Notes under the pieces: model-generated
Told to the model about the DNA's origin: nothing
Database searches by the model: none
The model's input: only the letters and a program-made list of their open reading frames with translations
Assembly (NCBI GenBank): GCA_002205965.3
Contig: NADL03000546.1
Span: 434,001-498,000 of the forward strand
Direction: 5' to 3'
From: Kappaphycus alvarezii
Taxonomy: Eukaryota > Rhodophyta > Florideophyceae > Gigartinales > Solieriaceae
Length of the DNA stretch: 64,000 bases
Made by a program: the position numbers and the translations under genes
In this document: positions 48,066 to 63,500 of the stretch, piece by piece
How positions within the stretch are numbered: the stretch's first letter is position 1
Layout of the letters: each line of letters starts with the position of its first letter

Positions 48066-51028
48066 CAGAAATGTAAAACACCGCGTGAATAGACTGCCAC
48101 TGCTCCCATCGGGATTGTTCGCAATTTACAAATGCACACGTCTGATAAGTGCTTTTTTTGCACTACCAATGGGACAAACATACACGATTCTTGGCTGCAA
48201 CATTGCTGTGCCGAAACAGTCCCATTCCGATTTCGCGAGCACCAAGTTCATTTACCACGATCTAATGCCCCATAGATCTGAGACTTGCGGACGTGCAAAC
48301 CGTCCTGTTGACTGATAACCCAACTTTAATGGTTTAAATACCAACTGCGGTTGCCTTTAGCTCTGATTTCCCAACGAAAGATGCAAGAACACTGCTACCA
48401 GCAGAAATTTTACGACATATTAACTTTCGCACAAAATTCGATTCTACGTTGCCATCTGTAGCGCATGATGGCAAGTAAAGTTCGTTCATCTAGAACCCTT
48501 ACTACCTTCCATAATGGCTATATTTTGGAACATCAAACAAAAGTTTAAATGAAAGAAGTACTTCCTCTGGTTTCTTTTCCAACGTTTCTTGCATTCTTTC
48601 GAAAGATCTCAGTATGAAGTTTGCCCGACTTTCAGACACATTATGCAGATATTGACGGAGAAATGACCTGTTTAATGATGTTGAATACAGATTCCTATTT
48701 TCTGGTAATGTGGGCTAATTTGGAACACTTGATCCGTCCACAATCCTATCTGGTGAAAGCTGTCGTGTCTCGCACAATCACCTTAACCAATACCAACGCC
48801 ACGAATTCATACGACCTCATCTTGTCTCTGAATGCGTTCTTCTCCCTTCTACTACCACTTCTACGCACGAGAGCTGCCTTTTCTTTTCAAAATTGCACAC
48901 ATACCTTCCTATGGCGTTCGCAAAGTTATTTTCCTCTGCTTTCTTTCTCGACATATTTTGCCTCTCCAATATTCTCGTTTTGTTCTCCTCCAGACTTAAA
49001 AGAGAGCACCACGATTTCTACGTTTAGCTTGCTGAACACTCTCAAGTCGTCTCGCTTTGGGTTCACGTTGCGCAGCTTCACGGTCACTTGAAGCATGCTA
49101 ATGAAATTCTTCTTCTCTGGGAATAATTGTTCTGAGAATCACACACTCGGCAGGGGAGCCAACAGAAAGCAAAAATGGGATAGATTACTACTGCCTACAG
49201 CTGTGCTTGCAGTACTTTGGAACCCATTCCATCTGCTTTAGAGAAGGAGTTCATCACAGTGTGATTGATAGTCTGCCATTCACTTATCAGTATAGAAAGG
49301 CGCTGTATTTTGCTGACTTCGTACCCTCAGGCCTCATTATCTGCTCAATTTTGTTGTATGTCTCAATTTCAGAGTGCCTACGCTGCACGACAGGAAGTCT
49401 TGAGGCAACACTACCGCTTCAAATTCTTTGAAGCAAATTGCATGCACTATTCTTAACATTATTCATACGAGAATGATACTTGGCGGGAAATTTCGTCAAA
49501 AGCAAATATGCCTGTAACGAGAAATGAATTTTTGATTTCATTGGGAGTAATGAACTAGTTTGCATACACTCCAAAAAAAAATATTGAAGTTACACTTCGA
49601 TGTATCCACCTGTCCCTGTCGCAGGAACTCATCCATAATCTGTTTGAGTAATGTATTGAACTTCTTATTGGAGTCTAATCAGCAGGTCGTAATACATAAG
49701 ATATGTTTGCTGCGTAGTAATGACCTCAAATCACCCAGAACTACTTATACCCGCATAACATCTTTGCGAGAAAAATTTACGTCTAAAACTATAAGTATGG
49801 ATTCCATTTGGCTGTACTATGGATATGTGGGTCCATATGTCAGCTATATGCAGCCAGTATTGGGACTTCCATATATCCGTTACTCTGAAAGCTTAATGTC
49901 AACTTTGTTGAATTGAAACCAGTTTTCTCTGGTGAAGCGTTCGATTATACCGTTTGTTGGGCTTGCAAAACCTCCTTGCACGGGCTCCCACCAGTCATCA
50001 GAAATATTTCCCGTGATATTACAAATAAAAATGGGAAAAATAAGTCCAGAAGCAGATATCGCACCATGGGTTATATGCTGCTTAATACATAAGTAGACTT
50101 GACTGTAGTTCAATGCGCGGTAAACAGTTCTTCTTTTCTAGGAACGGAACACCGTCAGACAATGAGAAACCCAGCACGCACGCACCAAAAGCCACAGGGT
50201 GTTCGTTGTGCCTCTTTCTCTTTAAGCACCCCTCGATCAGTAGCACAGCTCGCCGACGGTGAAGAGAAATGGGTTGGAAGAGCGGGGTAATTACTTGGAC
50301 GGCTGGACGGTACACTTGTCCTCCGGGTCGTAAGGCTGGACCATGGTCCGCGAACTCTAGAAACTCGGTATGAGTCGATTCCAAAGAACCGTAGACACCA
50401 GGGTGCAATACTGGGCAAAGACGATGTAGTATTGGGTCAGCTGTGCTAAATATCTCCTTTGATATAACAATTGTCACCAACGACAACATTTAAGTTCGTT
50501 TTGTATATAGACCCCGGAGTCCGGGCGCCAAGCGTGAGTAAATATCACAAGCAAACAACAAAAGGAGTATTATAATATTGGACAGAGAGGGGAAATAGAA
50601 AGGGACCAGGCAGATGAACCTGGCTATAGCCAAAGTTAGCAAGGTTTCTGCAAAGGCGGAAAATGGGAGTCAAGTTCAGAGCCAACACCGGGTGGCTGTT
50701 TAATCTGGGGCCCTAGTGGCCAGGTAAGTATAAATACTAGTTAACTAGGTTAGGGTTATCTACGATGACGGGGTGAGTGAAGTTAGGGTCAGCCAAGTTA
50801 GGGAAATCCAATTAGAGATAAGTAAATTCGACACTTGGCCCAATAGTTGCTTTCACCTGCGAAAATACAGGTCCAATTTGGGGCCGAGTGGTCCAGATGC
50901 AAGCTCTCAAGCTCCTTCGGTGTCATACAGTACCCGAATAATAGTCTGCGACAAGCGAAAATTAACCTTACTGTACAGTACAGTGCCTGTGGTTAGCAGT
51001 GAATCTGATTAAAAAAAGATCACTAAAA
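48066..51028. other. AT-rich region, no supportable gene
   Basis: Frames such as 48621-49091 (plus, 156 residues) and 50082-50489 (minus, 135 residues) are open but show no domain. The stretch 50500-50930 is more GC-rich with a short inverted repeat (cccggagtccggg) and may be an LTR-like or other element end, but no element can be delimited. Confidence 0.35.
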
Positions 51029-51540
51029 TCAGCTCTGCCCATGGTAGTACACAGTGAGTGCCAATTGCACAACATTGAACCGTCGGTGACCGCAATCTTT
51101 TTGAATTAGAATCACTGAAAGCCAGCTCATACTTCCGAATGTGGCATTAACATTAGTTTCATCCATATTCCAGAGTTTGTCTGACTCAGCAAAGCCCTCT
51201 TTGCATTCCCTCAACTGCAGAATGTGCATCGAATAGTGTTCGGAAATGGCCTTCATTTTCTGCTAAAACTTCCTTTTTCTTTATTTCGGTTCTTGCGGTA
51301 ATAATGTCACAATGTGCGCTCTGTATGTTAGAAATGAATCAAATGATGAATTCAATTCTTCCAACCACACTTTCCATCCTATGCGATTCTTGCCTAGTGC
51401 GCTTCTAAACCAATTCATGTCTATTGTAAAACTATTTTGAGCATCTGTTTTCATTCTGTTATTTATCAAATCTATTTCAGCCCTGTAAATGACAGGAAGT
51501 ATACCTCTTAGCTCTCTTCCTGAAAGCATCACCTCCAGCT
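51029..51540 (-). mobile_element. Fragment of a DDE-type (pogo/Tigger-like) transposase
   Basis: On the minus strand one frame, interrupted by two stops near 51265-51281, reads ...LREC...ESDKLWNMDETNVNATFG (about 51190-51130). LWNMDETNV matches the first catalytic Asp neighbourhood (WNxDETG) of pogo/Tigger/CENP-B-related DDE transposases, with Asn in place of the usual Gly after DET. The upstream part may be the remainder of the DNA-binding domain (GKNRIGWKVWLEEL). The rest of the catalytic domain is not found. It is dead and partial. Confidence 0.4.
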
Positions 51541-54500
51541 TTTCGTGATCTCGTAACTACAAGGCGACTTTTACACGGTATACAGTGGTCTTGCTGATGT
51601 TACTCCTGGCGGATGTTTCCATCAGGGGCCATCTTCTTTCGCGTAGCAGTGTAAAAGACGGAGAGCAATTGTTTCTGTTTTGAGTGGCAGAAAAATCATG
51701 ATTTCTGAAGTTCTGTAAGAGCCTGTTGGCGCATTACAGACGGCACAGATTAATGTCATTCATCAAGTTAACAATAACTAAGGGGTCTGGGATATGGTTA
51801 TTATAAGAACTGAGGACGTTACGACGTGTTTCGGTACATGATTACCGCTTTTTGGTCCCTATTTGGTTTTCCTGCCATCGTTCCAAATTACCCCATGTTA
51901 CATATATAACCAGTATGGAAGGTACTTTATATGCCTGCGAACTTCTTCTAAAATTTCTGATTATTATTGATTCAGCTACCCTTTAATAACTACTTCACCA
52001 CTGGTCGCATCCTACTGAACATTAGTCTCCATGTCGAAACAATGGTTCGAAAAAAAGACTACCGCATTGATAGGGTGCTTGCGCAACGGAGCCGTGTGCC
52101 TCTAAATTTATATTTAGCACTAGTGATAGTTTCTTCCGAAGATCTTTTAGTAAATGAAATGAGGCAAACCCGAGATGTTTTGGCTGAATTTTTTCATATA
52201 AAAGCAACAACTAGTCATATTCATAATTTTATCTTCAATTTGAATGTCTACTGGAAGGAGCAGTTTTAGAAAGATTTTGACTCGTATAAATTTGTCAGAG
52301 AGGGAGTAACTATCTCTTCACATGGGAATGTAAGCGTCAAAGTCCGGAACGAAGCTTAGTTATACGTCATGCATCTGATTGTAGCGAATTCGCTCAAATC
52401 TTGTTATTTGCCCTGCTGTGTTAGTCTGCTCCGCAGGGGTAGTCGCAGCGTACTCAACGGATTCAGGGTGAGGCAATCTATGAGATTTTTGTGCTGTGGG
52501 CACGGAAGGAGCGTCGAGTGACATTAAAGGAATGCGTAGCAAAAGAACTGGAGGGATATTGCGAATTCTCCGATTACGCTGAAGTTGTAGTTAGGGTCGA
52601 GGTCAAGGACAAGGAAAATCTAAAAGATCAGGAACGGAGACCAAGATTTTCGGTTCCAGTTTTGGCTCTAACTTTCTTGGCCCACCAGTCGTATGTAATG
52701 CCGTCCCTGCGGGGTTTCCTATTCCCAATTTGCGCATTTTCTTTCATCCTTGTCGAACAGCTATGAAACTTTCTTAACTTTCAAAAAATATCTACGAAAA
52801 TGGGACGACCTAAACTCTATGCTCATGGAAATCAACAATTGTACTACATCCTTGCACTTAGTCTCATAAATTTCACTAATATACGTACCATATAGTATTC
52901 ATTCACCCGATTCGAAATTAGATTTGTAGTGATTTCGTAGTGTTACAAACATATATAAAAGAGATAAAATAAGCCAAAAATATTATATTTGTGGCATTGG
53001 AGTGGTAAGTGGACCGCTGAGGGCCATCTATTGTCGTGTAATGGTCTGGATCACAAGTTCCCACATCCCATATCCGGCTTAAAGCTCGAATGTTGATTGC
53101 GCCATGAAGGTTCACAAGAAATTGAAAAAGAAATAGACGCTCCTTTCTCTTTCATAAGACAAAATTTGCTGCACATATTTGGTACTTCTTTCTAGGGTCC
53201 GTCAAAAGCGGGCTGTTCATGAGGAATTATTGGAACTTCTGTAGAATTAAGGCTAAGACGACTACATCAGGGTTGTACATTATGCTTTGTAGCTTTTCCT
53301 CGCAACCTTTTGGATGCAGGTATAACATATCAAGTGGGGTGCCCACGCACTATCACATCTTCTTGTACTATTACTACCCCAAGGTCGTATTTAGAATAGT
53401 TTCTGTACATAATGAAGTCTGTGCCAAATATGGTAGTTCAAGGGTTATAGGAGACGGTGTAAGCTATTTAAATGTTGACATGCAATCCTAGCTTCATTTA
53501 TATATTCCGAATTTCCTTGTTCCGAGATGTACTCAATTTACATTACAAATGATGATAGGATGTCAAAAAGAATAGCTGCAGCTCTTTGAAAAAAATAGAC
53601 CATTCTTGACTCTAAAGGGCAACAATTTGAAGGAAAATGACTCATATATGCATCAACAGTTAGTGATATCCTGTAGAATCTTGCAGTAGCGGAAGAAAAA
53701 GTAGGGGCTTATGAATACTTTTGGCATAGTCATCTAGCCTTTGAGATCCCTCATATAGATTTTTGTCATATATATGGAATTTCATGCATTTGGTATGGTG
53801 AGAGTAGTCTACACAGAAGCAAGGGTCACTCTTGCTGGTTTGGGATATCAAGAAAGGGAAAATTATCGGAAGAGCCTGGAGGCCTGGTGATATCCGGTTT
53901 CAAAATCGTGAACAAATCCTTTTCATAATATTTTTATCATTTTCTGGCATCCACCGTAGATGGTCGCAGATTGAGGCATACTAATATATGTCAAAGATTT
54001 GAATGAAGGGTATTTTACCGTAGGCGATGTCTCTATAACTACATGAAATTAATGGTTACAACTCGGGAAATTAGAAATACCTCCGAGGAGCTTACGGTTG
54101 TGTACTGCGGTCACATTAGGCATGAAATTTCCAAAAATTGGCGACTTCTCGAAGCTTAAGTTTACCACATCAGGCATTTCTTCAATATAGTGCGATCTTC
54201 CCACTAGGAAAGACTCAAAGGTGATAGATATTTTCTTAATTAACTCAATACCCTCCCTCTTTGTCTTCATGAACTAAAAAGAAGATTTATCAATACCAAT
54301 GGTCACCTTCCGCGCTAAAGTAAACAAAATCCTCGAAAGCGTTGTCTTTGCTGAAATCTTCACCCTGTCTGATGTCAATGTGTATTAATCACTCATTCTA
54401 CCGAATAAATTTGCTCATCCAATGAAAAAGGGTGGCGTGGAAGTATTGAGCAAATTAAAATGTGCAACGTTAACATCAGCCTTCGTAATTCTATTTATGC

Positions 54501-57500
54501 CCAAAGGGCATCCATTGCCGGTGATTCAAAAATTTGAAATGGGGTAAAATCTATGAGGACAAGAAACTCAGAAGTAATATCAGCACGCCAATGGTTAACT
54601 GGACAACAGTAAATCCGCCAAACAACCATACTGCATAACTGTCCGCGAAATTGATCCGTCTGCTTGCATGATGTAGCCTTCTCCGTAGTTGCTGACGAGT
54701 GATAGTAGGGACAATGTTTCGAGAAGTTCCCTGTGAAATTGTTTACAACCGTTGTAACCAGCTATTTTAAATAGACCCCTCCTCGAGGTTCAAAAAGATG
54801 TAGCAATTTTAATACCATTAAATGAATATGTTTGAAAATTTTTTTGTTCCATAATATAGTTCAAAAGTGATACGTATCGCTTCAATACCGATAATAGTGT
54901 TAGTTAAGATGTAAACGGAAAGGAACTGATTTTGGGGGATTAAACTTACTTATAACTAAAGATAATTCTAGCTTTGGTTGAAACTGAAGCCAATATTTTA
55001 GTTTCGCAGAGTGAATACAATTATTCAGTAAATAAAAAACTACTTATAGAACTTCGGGAGACGTACATGCGGCCATTTATATCATATACAAATGTCACAT
55101 AAGTAGCACAGAAAAAGAGTTGAAATTGAATAGCAGTAATTGGATTGGTTTCGAAATGATTTGTGAACTGAGAATCAAATCTTAAATTTCTTTTATTCGT
55201 GAACCATAAAGTAAAGGTGTTCGCCGAACTTCTCTTATCTTCTCAGCCCAGAAATAGAGTTGAAAATTAGGTAGATTTCCGTTGAGTTTTTTTTTCTTTG
55301 CTAGTATATAAAAACAGACAAACAGAATGAGCACTCCTCGTATTTTACTAACTCAGTTTTGTAGGCAGATACTAATAATTATCTTTTCAGTCTCCGTAAC
55401 TCTAAAATGGAGATCAATAAACTTAAAGCAATCGTTCCAATATTGATTAAAGAACTTCATGAGGAGCACATTGACTAAAATTGAATCATAAAATTGAAGC
55501 AGCGAGAGAGTAAATGAAGTTAGACAGTTTGGGAAAGAAAATGTGATACTCTGCAACTATTTTACTACAAATAGGTTCATTGAAGTTCAGATTCCATAAG
55601 AAAGATGCAATTAGCAGTGTTAGCGTCAATAAAAGCCACTAAAAGAAGTTTTCAAAAATAATTTCTATAAATGTAATTTTATGGGTATGGCTGCTGTTGT
55701 ACTTTCCTGGGTTTAAGATTTAATACGCGTTAGTCTTCATCTGTCGCATGAAATATTTCACAGTAAACTCGGAAAAGAGAATGGATACCTGGTAAATGTT
55801 TCAGTGGTAAGACATAAACAGCTATAATACCGAGGAAATGGACAGGTGCAGGTAAATGTAATTATGTTAAACTTGTAATCAGTTTATTGAATTAATTATA
55901 TAGTTAAGTGATTAGCGCTCTATTCATACAAATCTGAGCTAGTTTCAAAATAATCTATTCCAAATTCATACACTCCTAGCCTTATTCTGTACTTGGTGTT
56001 TATAGGCCACTGGGGCACCATATTTACGAAAACCCTGGTTTACACTAATTTTGCGCTTCAATAAGTTATTAAGTTGCAAGAAGATCACTCTAAGGACTTT
56101 ACACCACTGAAATACCGAAATGAACAGAATAATTAATACAAATATCGCAGGACACAGCTTTCCACGTTCTCCAGTTTCCAGTTCTCCCATTCTTTCCTAA
56201 GCTGGCGTTCCATTTTCGAAAAAATTCCGAATTAAATAATATAACAGCTCAAGGCCTTCCTTTTCTGGCAGTTGCCTTCCAATACTCCTATTCATCTTCA
56301 AAGCCCTGTCTTTTAAGCCCTAATACCTCTCAAGCCCCAAATTATTCTATTTATTATGTTTTTGTAATGATTTTACCGCCACTGGGAAGGTTTATGTCCC
56401 ATTATAGGCAAGAAATTTTCAGCATTTGTCTCAAATATTAAATAAAATGGAGCAATCTCCTGTAGAAACCTTGTAAAAGCCTTGCAAATGTCTAGAAAGA
56501 GTTGTAATCACTCTTTTCTAATATCGACTCGCGTTTGTAACGGCCTCAAACGTTTCTATGTGGTCCCGATACAAATCAGACATCTGTATGTCATTTAATA
56601 CCTATTTTGCTAAAATAGTTTTTTAAGTTAAAGGGGGATCGTTTGGGTTATTTTACTTTAAGTAGAACATAGATTGAAATTCACATTAGCCTGTGCAGTT
56701 TAGTGGCGGCGCAGATAACACTACAGGAAATGCGTACGGCCGAGTGAAAGTGATTTTTGTCAACAGGAAAAGTCATGGACAAAGTAGGGCGGATTTCCTG
56801 CGAAACTCAATTCTTTTGGTAACGGAAACTGCGTTGTCTCCCCAGAGTTTCAAGCCCTTCGGAGCCAAATTTCTTCATTATTTTCTCAACTAATTATCTA
56901 AACGCAGTCTACTGCCGGCTATGCCACGCCTAACCGTCGAAATTCTATCGTCAACGATTATGCCACCAATTCATGAGCCAAATCTTGAAATTCAAGTGAT
57001 CAAACTACTTCTGCGTACTATATGGCTACGAAAATTACCAACCCTCTCAAACGGCTGCACCAATTTCCCTTTATTAAAAACGCCTCTGGCATTCATATCT
57101 TTGAAAAAGCTTAGATTAGAATCAAGATAGATGAAAGAAAAAAATGCCTGTTAGAATAGAATTCCGAGGCGTAAAATGGATAATATTGGTGGTTCCTGTT
57201 CTCGACTTCCCCTATTCATCCAGAAGTCGAGGGGGCAAAGAATAACGGTGAGTACTAGAAGCCTGAAAGGCTCTCTATCTGAAAATAAAGAATTCAATAC
57301 CTGCTCACACACGGCCAGTTATGTTTATAACCGGCGGCTAAATAGAAGATCAACCAATCGGACTTTACTTTTCTATGAGTTCTCTGACAGACTGGACTCA
57401 AAGACCGACTCGAAGTCTAACAGATACATAGTGCGTCTTGAAAATTCTATGTGTCGTGAATCAATGGACTCTCTGAGATTCAATCTGGCAAATGATTTCG

Positions 57501-60500
57501 TGTTTCATCGCCTTTCCTTATTTTACAACACGTCGTATCAAATTATTGGAATAATTATCTCCTTCCTCCCCAATTGGAAACCAGTTTTGCAGTACCTGTT
57601 ACTATGAGTAGTCTCTTATAAAACCATCAGTCTCTGCTCCTACCGGAGTAGAAGGTGGTACAGATTTTGAGCAACTAGAAACAACGCAAACCGCAAAAAC
57701 GCAACTCTACGAATTGTAAAAAGGATCTACCTCCTGGCAGCTGAGCATTTGAATGCCCCGTCAGGTAAGTTGATTCTGAAGGTTTTACGACTGAATATTA
57801 CTCCGGGACTCCATCCACGAAATACCTAGTCGCGGGCATCTGAGTTCGGCGATTACTCAGGGTATCTTTACCCTTCAAAAAACGCGCGCGCGGACTTTCT
57901 TTATCCTATCTTTTCTACGTGGTGCAACATTTGGTCCTATTTGCTGCATTATCAAACTTGAAAGTATCCTCAGTCTGGTTGCAACTCAGCTGAGTCTTTA
58001 GCTCGCTTTTTCTTGGGCAAGCAGTGTGCGACATGTGAATAACTTGTTAATGACGCTTAACGACTCTATTGAGAGACCTGTTCGTCTGTAGTTCTTTCGA
58101 CTTGCTAATATTTCAGCGGAACTGCACCAAATCCTCAGAAATACAACGGTGTAAAGGCATTTTTCCATAATTTTTCTACGATTGTCCTTCAAGAATTCAA
58201 GACAGACTGTAAATATATGGAAGTTGCTGTTGAGATAAAGCTACTTTGAAAGAAATAAGAAAGAGCAAGGACATGTTTGATCATGGAAAAGAGGGTGAGG
58301 AGGCTCATTAAGTAACGGTTACCGTTGATCAAGATTGAAATACACTCATTTGATTCTTCAGGAATTATCTCAACAATTGACGTCACCTCTAGAACACTGA
58401 CATTATGACTAAATTATGTTATTCCTCGGCGTATGAGTCCCCAGGAGACACTACGAAATTAAATTGGGTGCCTAAATGAGAGACAATCAGGAACGATCGG
58501 GCATCTTAGCACGACCTTAAGCGGTCGAATTATCTGCTCTCGGTAATATCGTGAAATGTATTTTCATGTCATGTGTTAAATCTACACTTTTATGTTCTTT
58601 GTATCTCGGCATCCGAACAGTAATGCGTGAACAGAACTACGGATCTTATCTTGGATGTAAATGTATAATACAGCCTGCGTATAAGATTTCGGGTTTCATG
58701 TATTCAAATGGGGAGCCATTACACGTACAGAAAGTCAAAATTGTAGCAAGAGCTCGTCTAGATTGAAAATATATAGCATAGGGGGTCCCAGACTTTTGAA
58801 GTCGCTGTGAGAATAAGTCAGCTCTTAACTGCTGGCGGGATAGGGGCTTTTCGGTAAATTATCTTACCTTTTTAAGTTATTATAGTGGCACTGTGGACTA
58901 TTGTCAACCTGACCACAGCCCTAACTTCACCTTTCTGTTCTCCATTTTGCAGAGACTACAAGGCGAAAAAGTTCACGCTTTGAAAAATCTACCTAACGCG
59001 CATTATATAATCCGTTAGCTCAACTATTATCGTGTATTCCATTCCCGCTACCTTTCGTGTTTCGTTGGTGCTCTCCATTTCCATTTTATTTTATTGTATC
59101 CCCCATAACTCACTCGCCTTACAAGGCTTAGCACCTATCTAAGAACTATGCTGTATCTCAATCTCTAATAGAAAAGAATTGCCACTATTAGCACCAATCC
59201 TATCCACCAATAGGAGTACGTTCACGCTATCCCTATGTTTACCATTGAAATCGTCCCCGCGGATCGTTTTATGATACAAATTGCTCATTTTTCCATGCTC
59301 CGCTGTTGCCTTTTTGCTGTGCGCCATTTATAATTACCCGTTGACAGCCTGCACTGCAAAAACAGGGCGCTTTAGAACTACAAAATAATATAGGAAGGAT
59401 AAAAATGTGCATCGCAAATAGAAATCCCGAACAGACCAAATCCCTTTAACATCAGCATATCAGTAGCTTTTTTCCCAACTTGGCGTTTTTCTGTTCGTGC
59501 TCACCCTACCTAATTAGAAAATTACTATAATCCCTCTAGTTCCCTTCTGCTGCTGTTGAGTCATATTTTATGATCAAATTCAAATAAAATACAATCTCGG
59601 TTTCGAAAATGGGAACCAAGATCCGTGATCATCCATAAGAAACTTCATTTACCTATTCACGTAAGATAAGAAGACCAAATCACCTCCTCAACACCTATTC
59701 TGAACCATTGGAACCCCAAAAAGACATAATTTCTAACGGAGACTCACCAAAAACTCGTATACTGAAGGCAAGGGTCAGAGCTAACTGGAACACGTACAAT
59801 TGAAGCCTATTTTTTAAAGAACGTAAACGTAAATCGATTTAAACTAGATTTAATGACAAAATTTACTGATGCTTGTGTGGTATAAGGAAAGAAAACCGTA
59901 TTATAGATAAGGGAATATAAGATATTCAGTAAATATTTGTGTCACATTTCTGCGAAAAAAGTTTAGATATCACATTTGATGGCAAACATAATGATGCATC
60001 ATAAAGGTACTATTTTCGCGATCATCATTTTTATTTTTCAATCAAGAAAAACCAGAATTGGTTGACTTCGTCAAATACAGCAACTCTCTTCATCTCTCTT
60101 ATTTGCATGGGTCATTAATTTTGTTTTTATGCTCATTATTTTACAATTACCCTAACCTATACTAAGTTAGATGCATCGCTCTCCCTCTCTCGTACTCCTT
60201 TATTTTACGGGAGTTCTCCCTAGTAGTGCTTCAGTAAATTAAAAAAATATCTGAGCAAGATTATAAAATAAATTACTGAAATATGAAAAAAAATTCTTCG
60301 AGACCATATTTAGAAAAAATGAGGTTCCATCGCCGTCTACATTCTATGTTTACAGCTTTGCATCGATATATGAGGCTTCGCACCTGTGGCATGACTGGCG
60401 CTAATCTGGTGAAGCGTGACATTAACGTCATTCAGCTGAAGGGCAAGGAAAGATGAATATATCAACGGGAGGTTACTATAAAGCTCAATCAAAGAAATGA

Positions 60501-63500
60501 AAACGAGTTTGCGGATTATCGCGTCCACTTTTATTGCATCTATTTTTACCCACACACAGTAAAACCGCCATCTTATCAAAATATCTTGCATAAATTATAA
60601 ATTTGTACTCTGTTAATGATTCAATATGTTCTTAAGTGGGCTTTAAGGGACTCTTTCCGATCAAATTGATTGCAAGTGCCAAAAAAGAGGTCTATTTAAA
60701 TTTCGGATGCGCTTTTAATAGATGTCTATAAAGATTTACGTTGACTGCTAAATAGAGATGATGAACCTACGGGAGGCCGAAGGAATGTAAGATGCCCGTG
60801 AGAAGGTAAATATTTAATTCTGAAACCAAAACGTCAAGCTAAACACATCTGTTTAGACTCTAAAGAGTAGTTGAAACCCTTATTATCAGAAAAGTAAAGA
60901 TCGTAGTTTTCTTTCTAAATTACCCTCTCTTTGCCTAGAAATAAGAGCAAAACTATCTCATGTATAATGTAAGATGGGGGGAAGTTTTAATCACGCTAGG
61001 CACCAAGCACGGAAGTTATACTCATATTCGTTAATTTACTATAAATTGACATTGGATGAATTATTTAATTCCTTCAGTAGTTATTTCATACGGGTGAAAT
61101 AATACATACGCTATTGATGTATGGTATAAAGGGGATGGGAAATTTTAACAAAAAAGTCCGTTATTATAGCTATTGGTTCCAAATCAATAGTTGATTTCTA
61201 GACTATTATGCAGAAATGCTTCAAGATATCCAAGCATCTTTACTTAAGGAATCTCAAAATGATATTATAGTGAGAAAATAATTACTTACTGCTGGAAGAA
61301 GTTCTGAAGCATTCTAGTTCCCGTGCTATAAGCCTTTATAGAATAATATGAGGCAATTATGGTAAGAATTTGTTTCTGAACCTTAGGAATGTGCACTATC
61401 ATACATGATTTAATCTCGAAGCTGCACCGCCCCACCATTTATGAAAAGGATGTTTTAACAATACTATGGTGAGCTACGAAAGTGAATGCATCATTATAGG
61501 AGTCTTTGTTGGGTTTGGACGCACAAGAGGTAATCAATGGTTGAACTGATGGTTGAAGCTTCCGGTGCTTCTGACCATGGTTTATATAGAGAAGCATTCA
61601 AGGAGATTGAAAATGAATGATAAGCAAACAAAAATAAATTCAAAGTTATTCTAGAAGAACGGCCCTAGATGCGTAATACTACAAGGTTCTGATAGTTCAC
61701 CTAACATATTTCAGTGAACCTGACAGTACTGCCCATCATAGCAGAGTTGTATTGATCCACTTAGCGAGATAAGCACAACGTACTTGCTGATTGGCATTGC
61801 CTGGCAAGTATTTAGGAGTATGCCAGGTATCCATAATGGCTTCTTCTAATTTGCTCTGTGCTCTTGACAAGTTGCGTCGTTATCAGATTCCAGTGCAATA
61901 GTTGCACTAATGTCTCCTTACAGTGCTCATGTTGCACTGGTGCCTCTCTACAGTGCTCATGCCATTTGAGGGCTACTGGCGGGATTTAGTGTAAAAGAAG
62001 AATACTGCTGGGCATATTCGTAACATTCTTCGCGCAATTAAATGCCTCCTGTAGCCAGAAAGTTCAACGAAAATATATTGTTGCTCGCACTGTTCACTTC
62101 ATCTTTGAAAAAGAACTCTTCGCTCCAACGGCACTACCGATATCCTATTCCCGTACCGTAACTGACTCTTGAATTTTACAATGCACGTTGCGAGATTCGA
62201 TATTCCAAAACCTCCATGATTCCCAGATGTGACGCCCATAGTCCTCTTCTTCAATTACATATTGAGTGAGCTGATAAACTGCAAATTAGGGCTCACTTCG
62301 GGCCTTGTTCAATATTTTAACCATGCTTTCATCAAAATTAATCTTATTAAAGCTGTAAGTTCACTTCTTAACAGATTAGATGACTTCAACAACATATTTG
62401 AAACCCTGGATTTATAAATTTATTCAACTTACTAAGTATTGCGGATATTGAAAACGTTAAACAATCAAAACTGAATATGTAAGACGATATATTTCATTAA
62501 TTCAAACATTGAAAACAATACGCCCAGCAATAAGTATTTTTTAATTCGCGCTTCTACATAACAAATGTGTAACCATGAAATACATGTGGAAATTTCACAT
62601 TACTGAAGCAACCAGTGCTACAATTATTCCATTATATTAGTTCAAACCAGGACTTCCCAGGTGCTAGTGTAATATGCAAACTAAATTTACATTTTTATCA
62701 CTACTTAGTCCAGATACAGTGTGCATTTAAGACCGCCAAAGCTTAAATACCATCACTAGACGACATGAATGCACTATAAACGTCAGTAAAATATGAAATA
62801 GAATCATGTGTCCCTGATTTTTGGTCCCCACGCTATTAGTTTACGTAGAGTTAAATCTCTTGGGTCATTAAAATGAACAGCCTACGCCATGAATGTTTCA
62901 AAGGAAGAATGGGCTGAAAAAAGTAACGTCTGAAATGAGGAAGTACTTTTGCAAAATGAAAGTGAGATTCGGTTTGCCTATACGGAATGATTCATACACT
63001 TTCAATATTCAAGGAGCCCTAACTGTATCTCATTTTCTTGGGTTTCGCCGTAAAACTGACAAATGAAATGACCTGGTTGCTTTTTTGGACTTATAAGGTG
63101 AAACATGCGCAGTCATAACTACCGGAGGTCTAAATGCTTTACATTAGACAGGATTTCAGCAATTTATTCTAATTTTGAATCTCCAGTAAGCTCAAAGTTA
63201 ATCTGAAACAACAGAAAAAAACCATTCCCACGTACTAGCACGGGAATTACTGCAAACCTGAAATGTGCAATTCCGCTGTCTGACGAAAGAGAAACCGAGT
63301 TAAGGAGAGTTTGGATTGCTTGAAGAAGGGACCAATCTCCATAAAATATAATTATATGCTCTCCTCATAAAAGTAAATCGAGGAATTCCTCGAAAAAGAT
63401 TTCTACACCTAGTAAAACGTGTATGAAATTGGCGATGGAAAAATCTTCGGGAACCATTTTTGAAGAGGTCAGGAATGAGGGATTACGGTGGGTGTCTGAA

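Noticed and set aside
48621..49091. 156-residue plus-strand frame rich in Ser, Phe and Leu
   Set aside because: Composition is what AT-rich DNA gives by chance and no motif is visible.
51967..52269. Helix-turn-helix-like frame of 100 residues
   Set aside because: The similarity to transposase DNA-binding regions is too weak and there is no adjoining catalytic part.
57176..57607. 143-residue plus-strand frame
   Set aside because: No recognisable domain; a frame of this length is possible by chance in 12 kb of AT-rich sequence.
61902..61961. CRISPR-like direct repeats
   Set aside because: Only two adjacent units without spacers, in a eukaryotic context; a simple tandem duplication.
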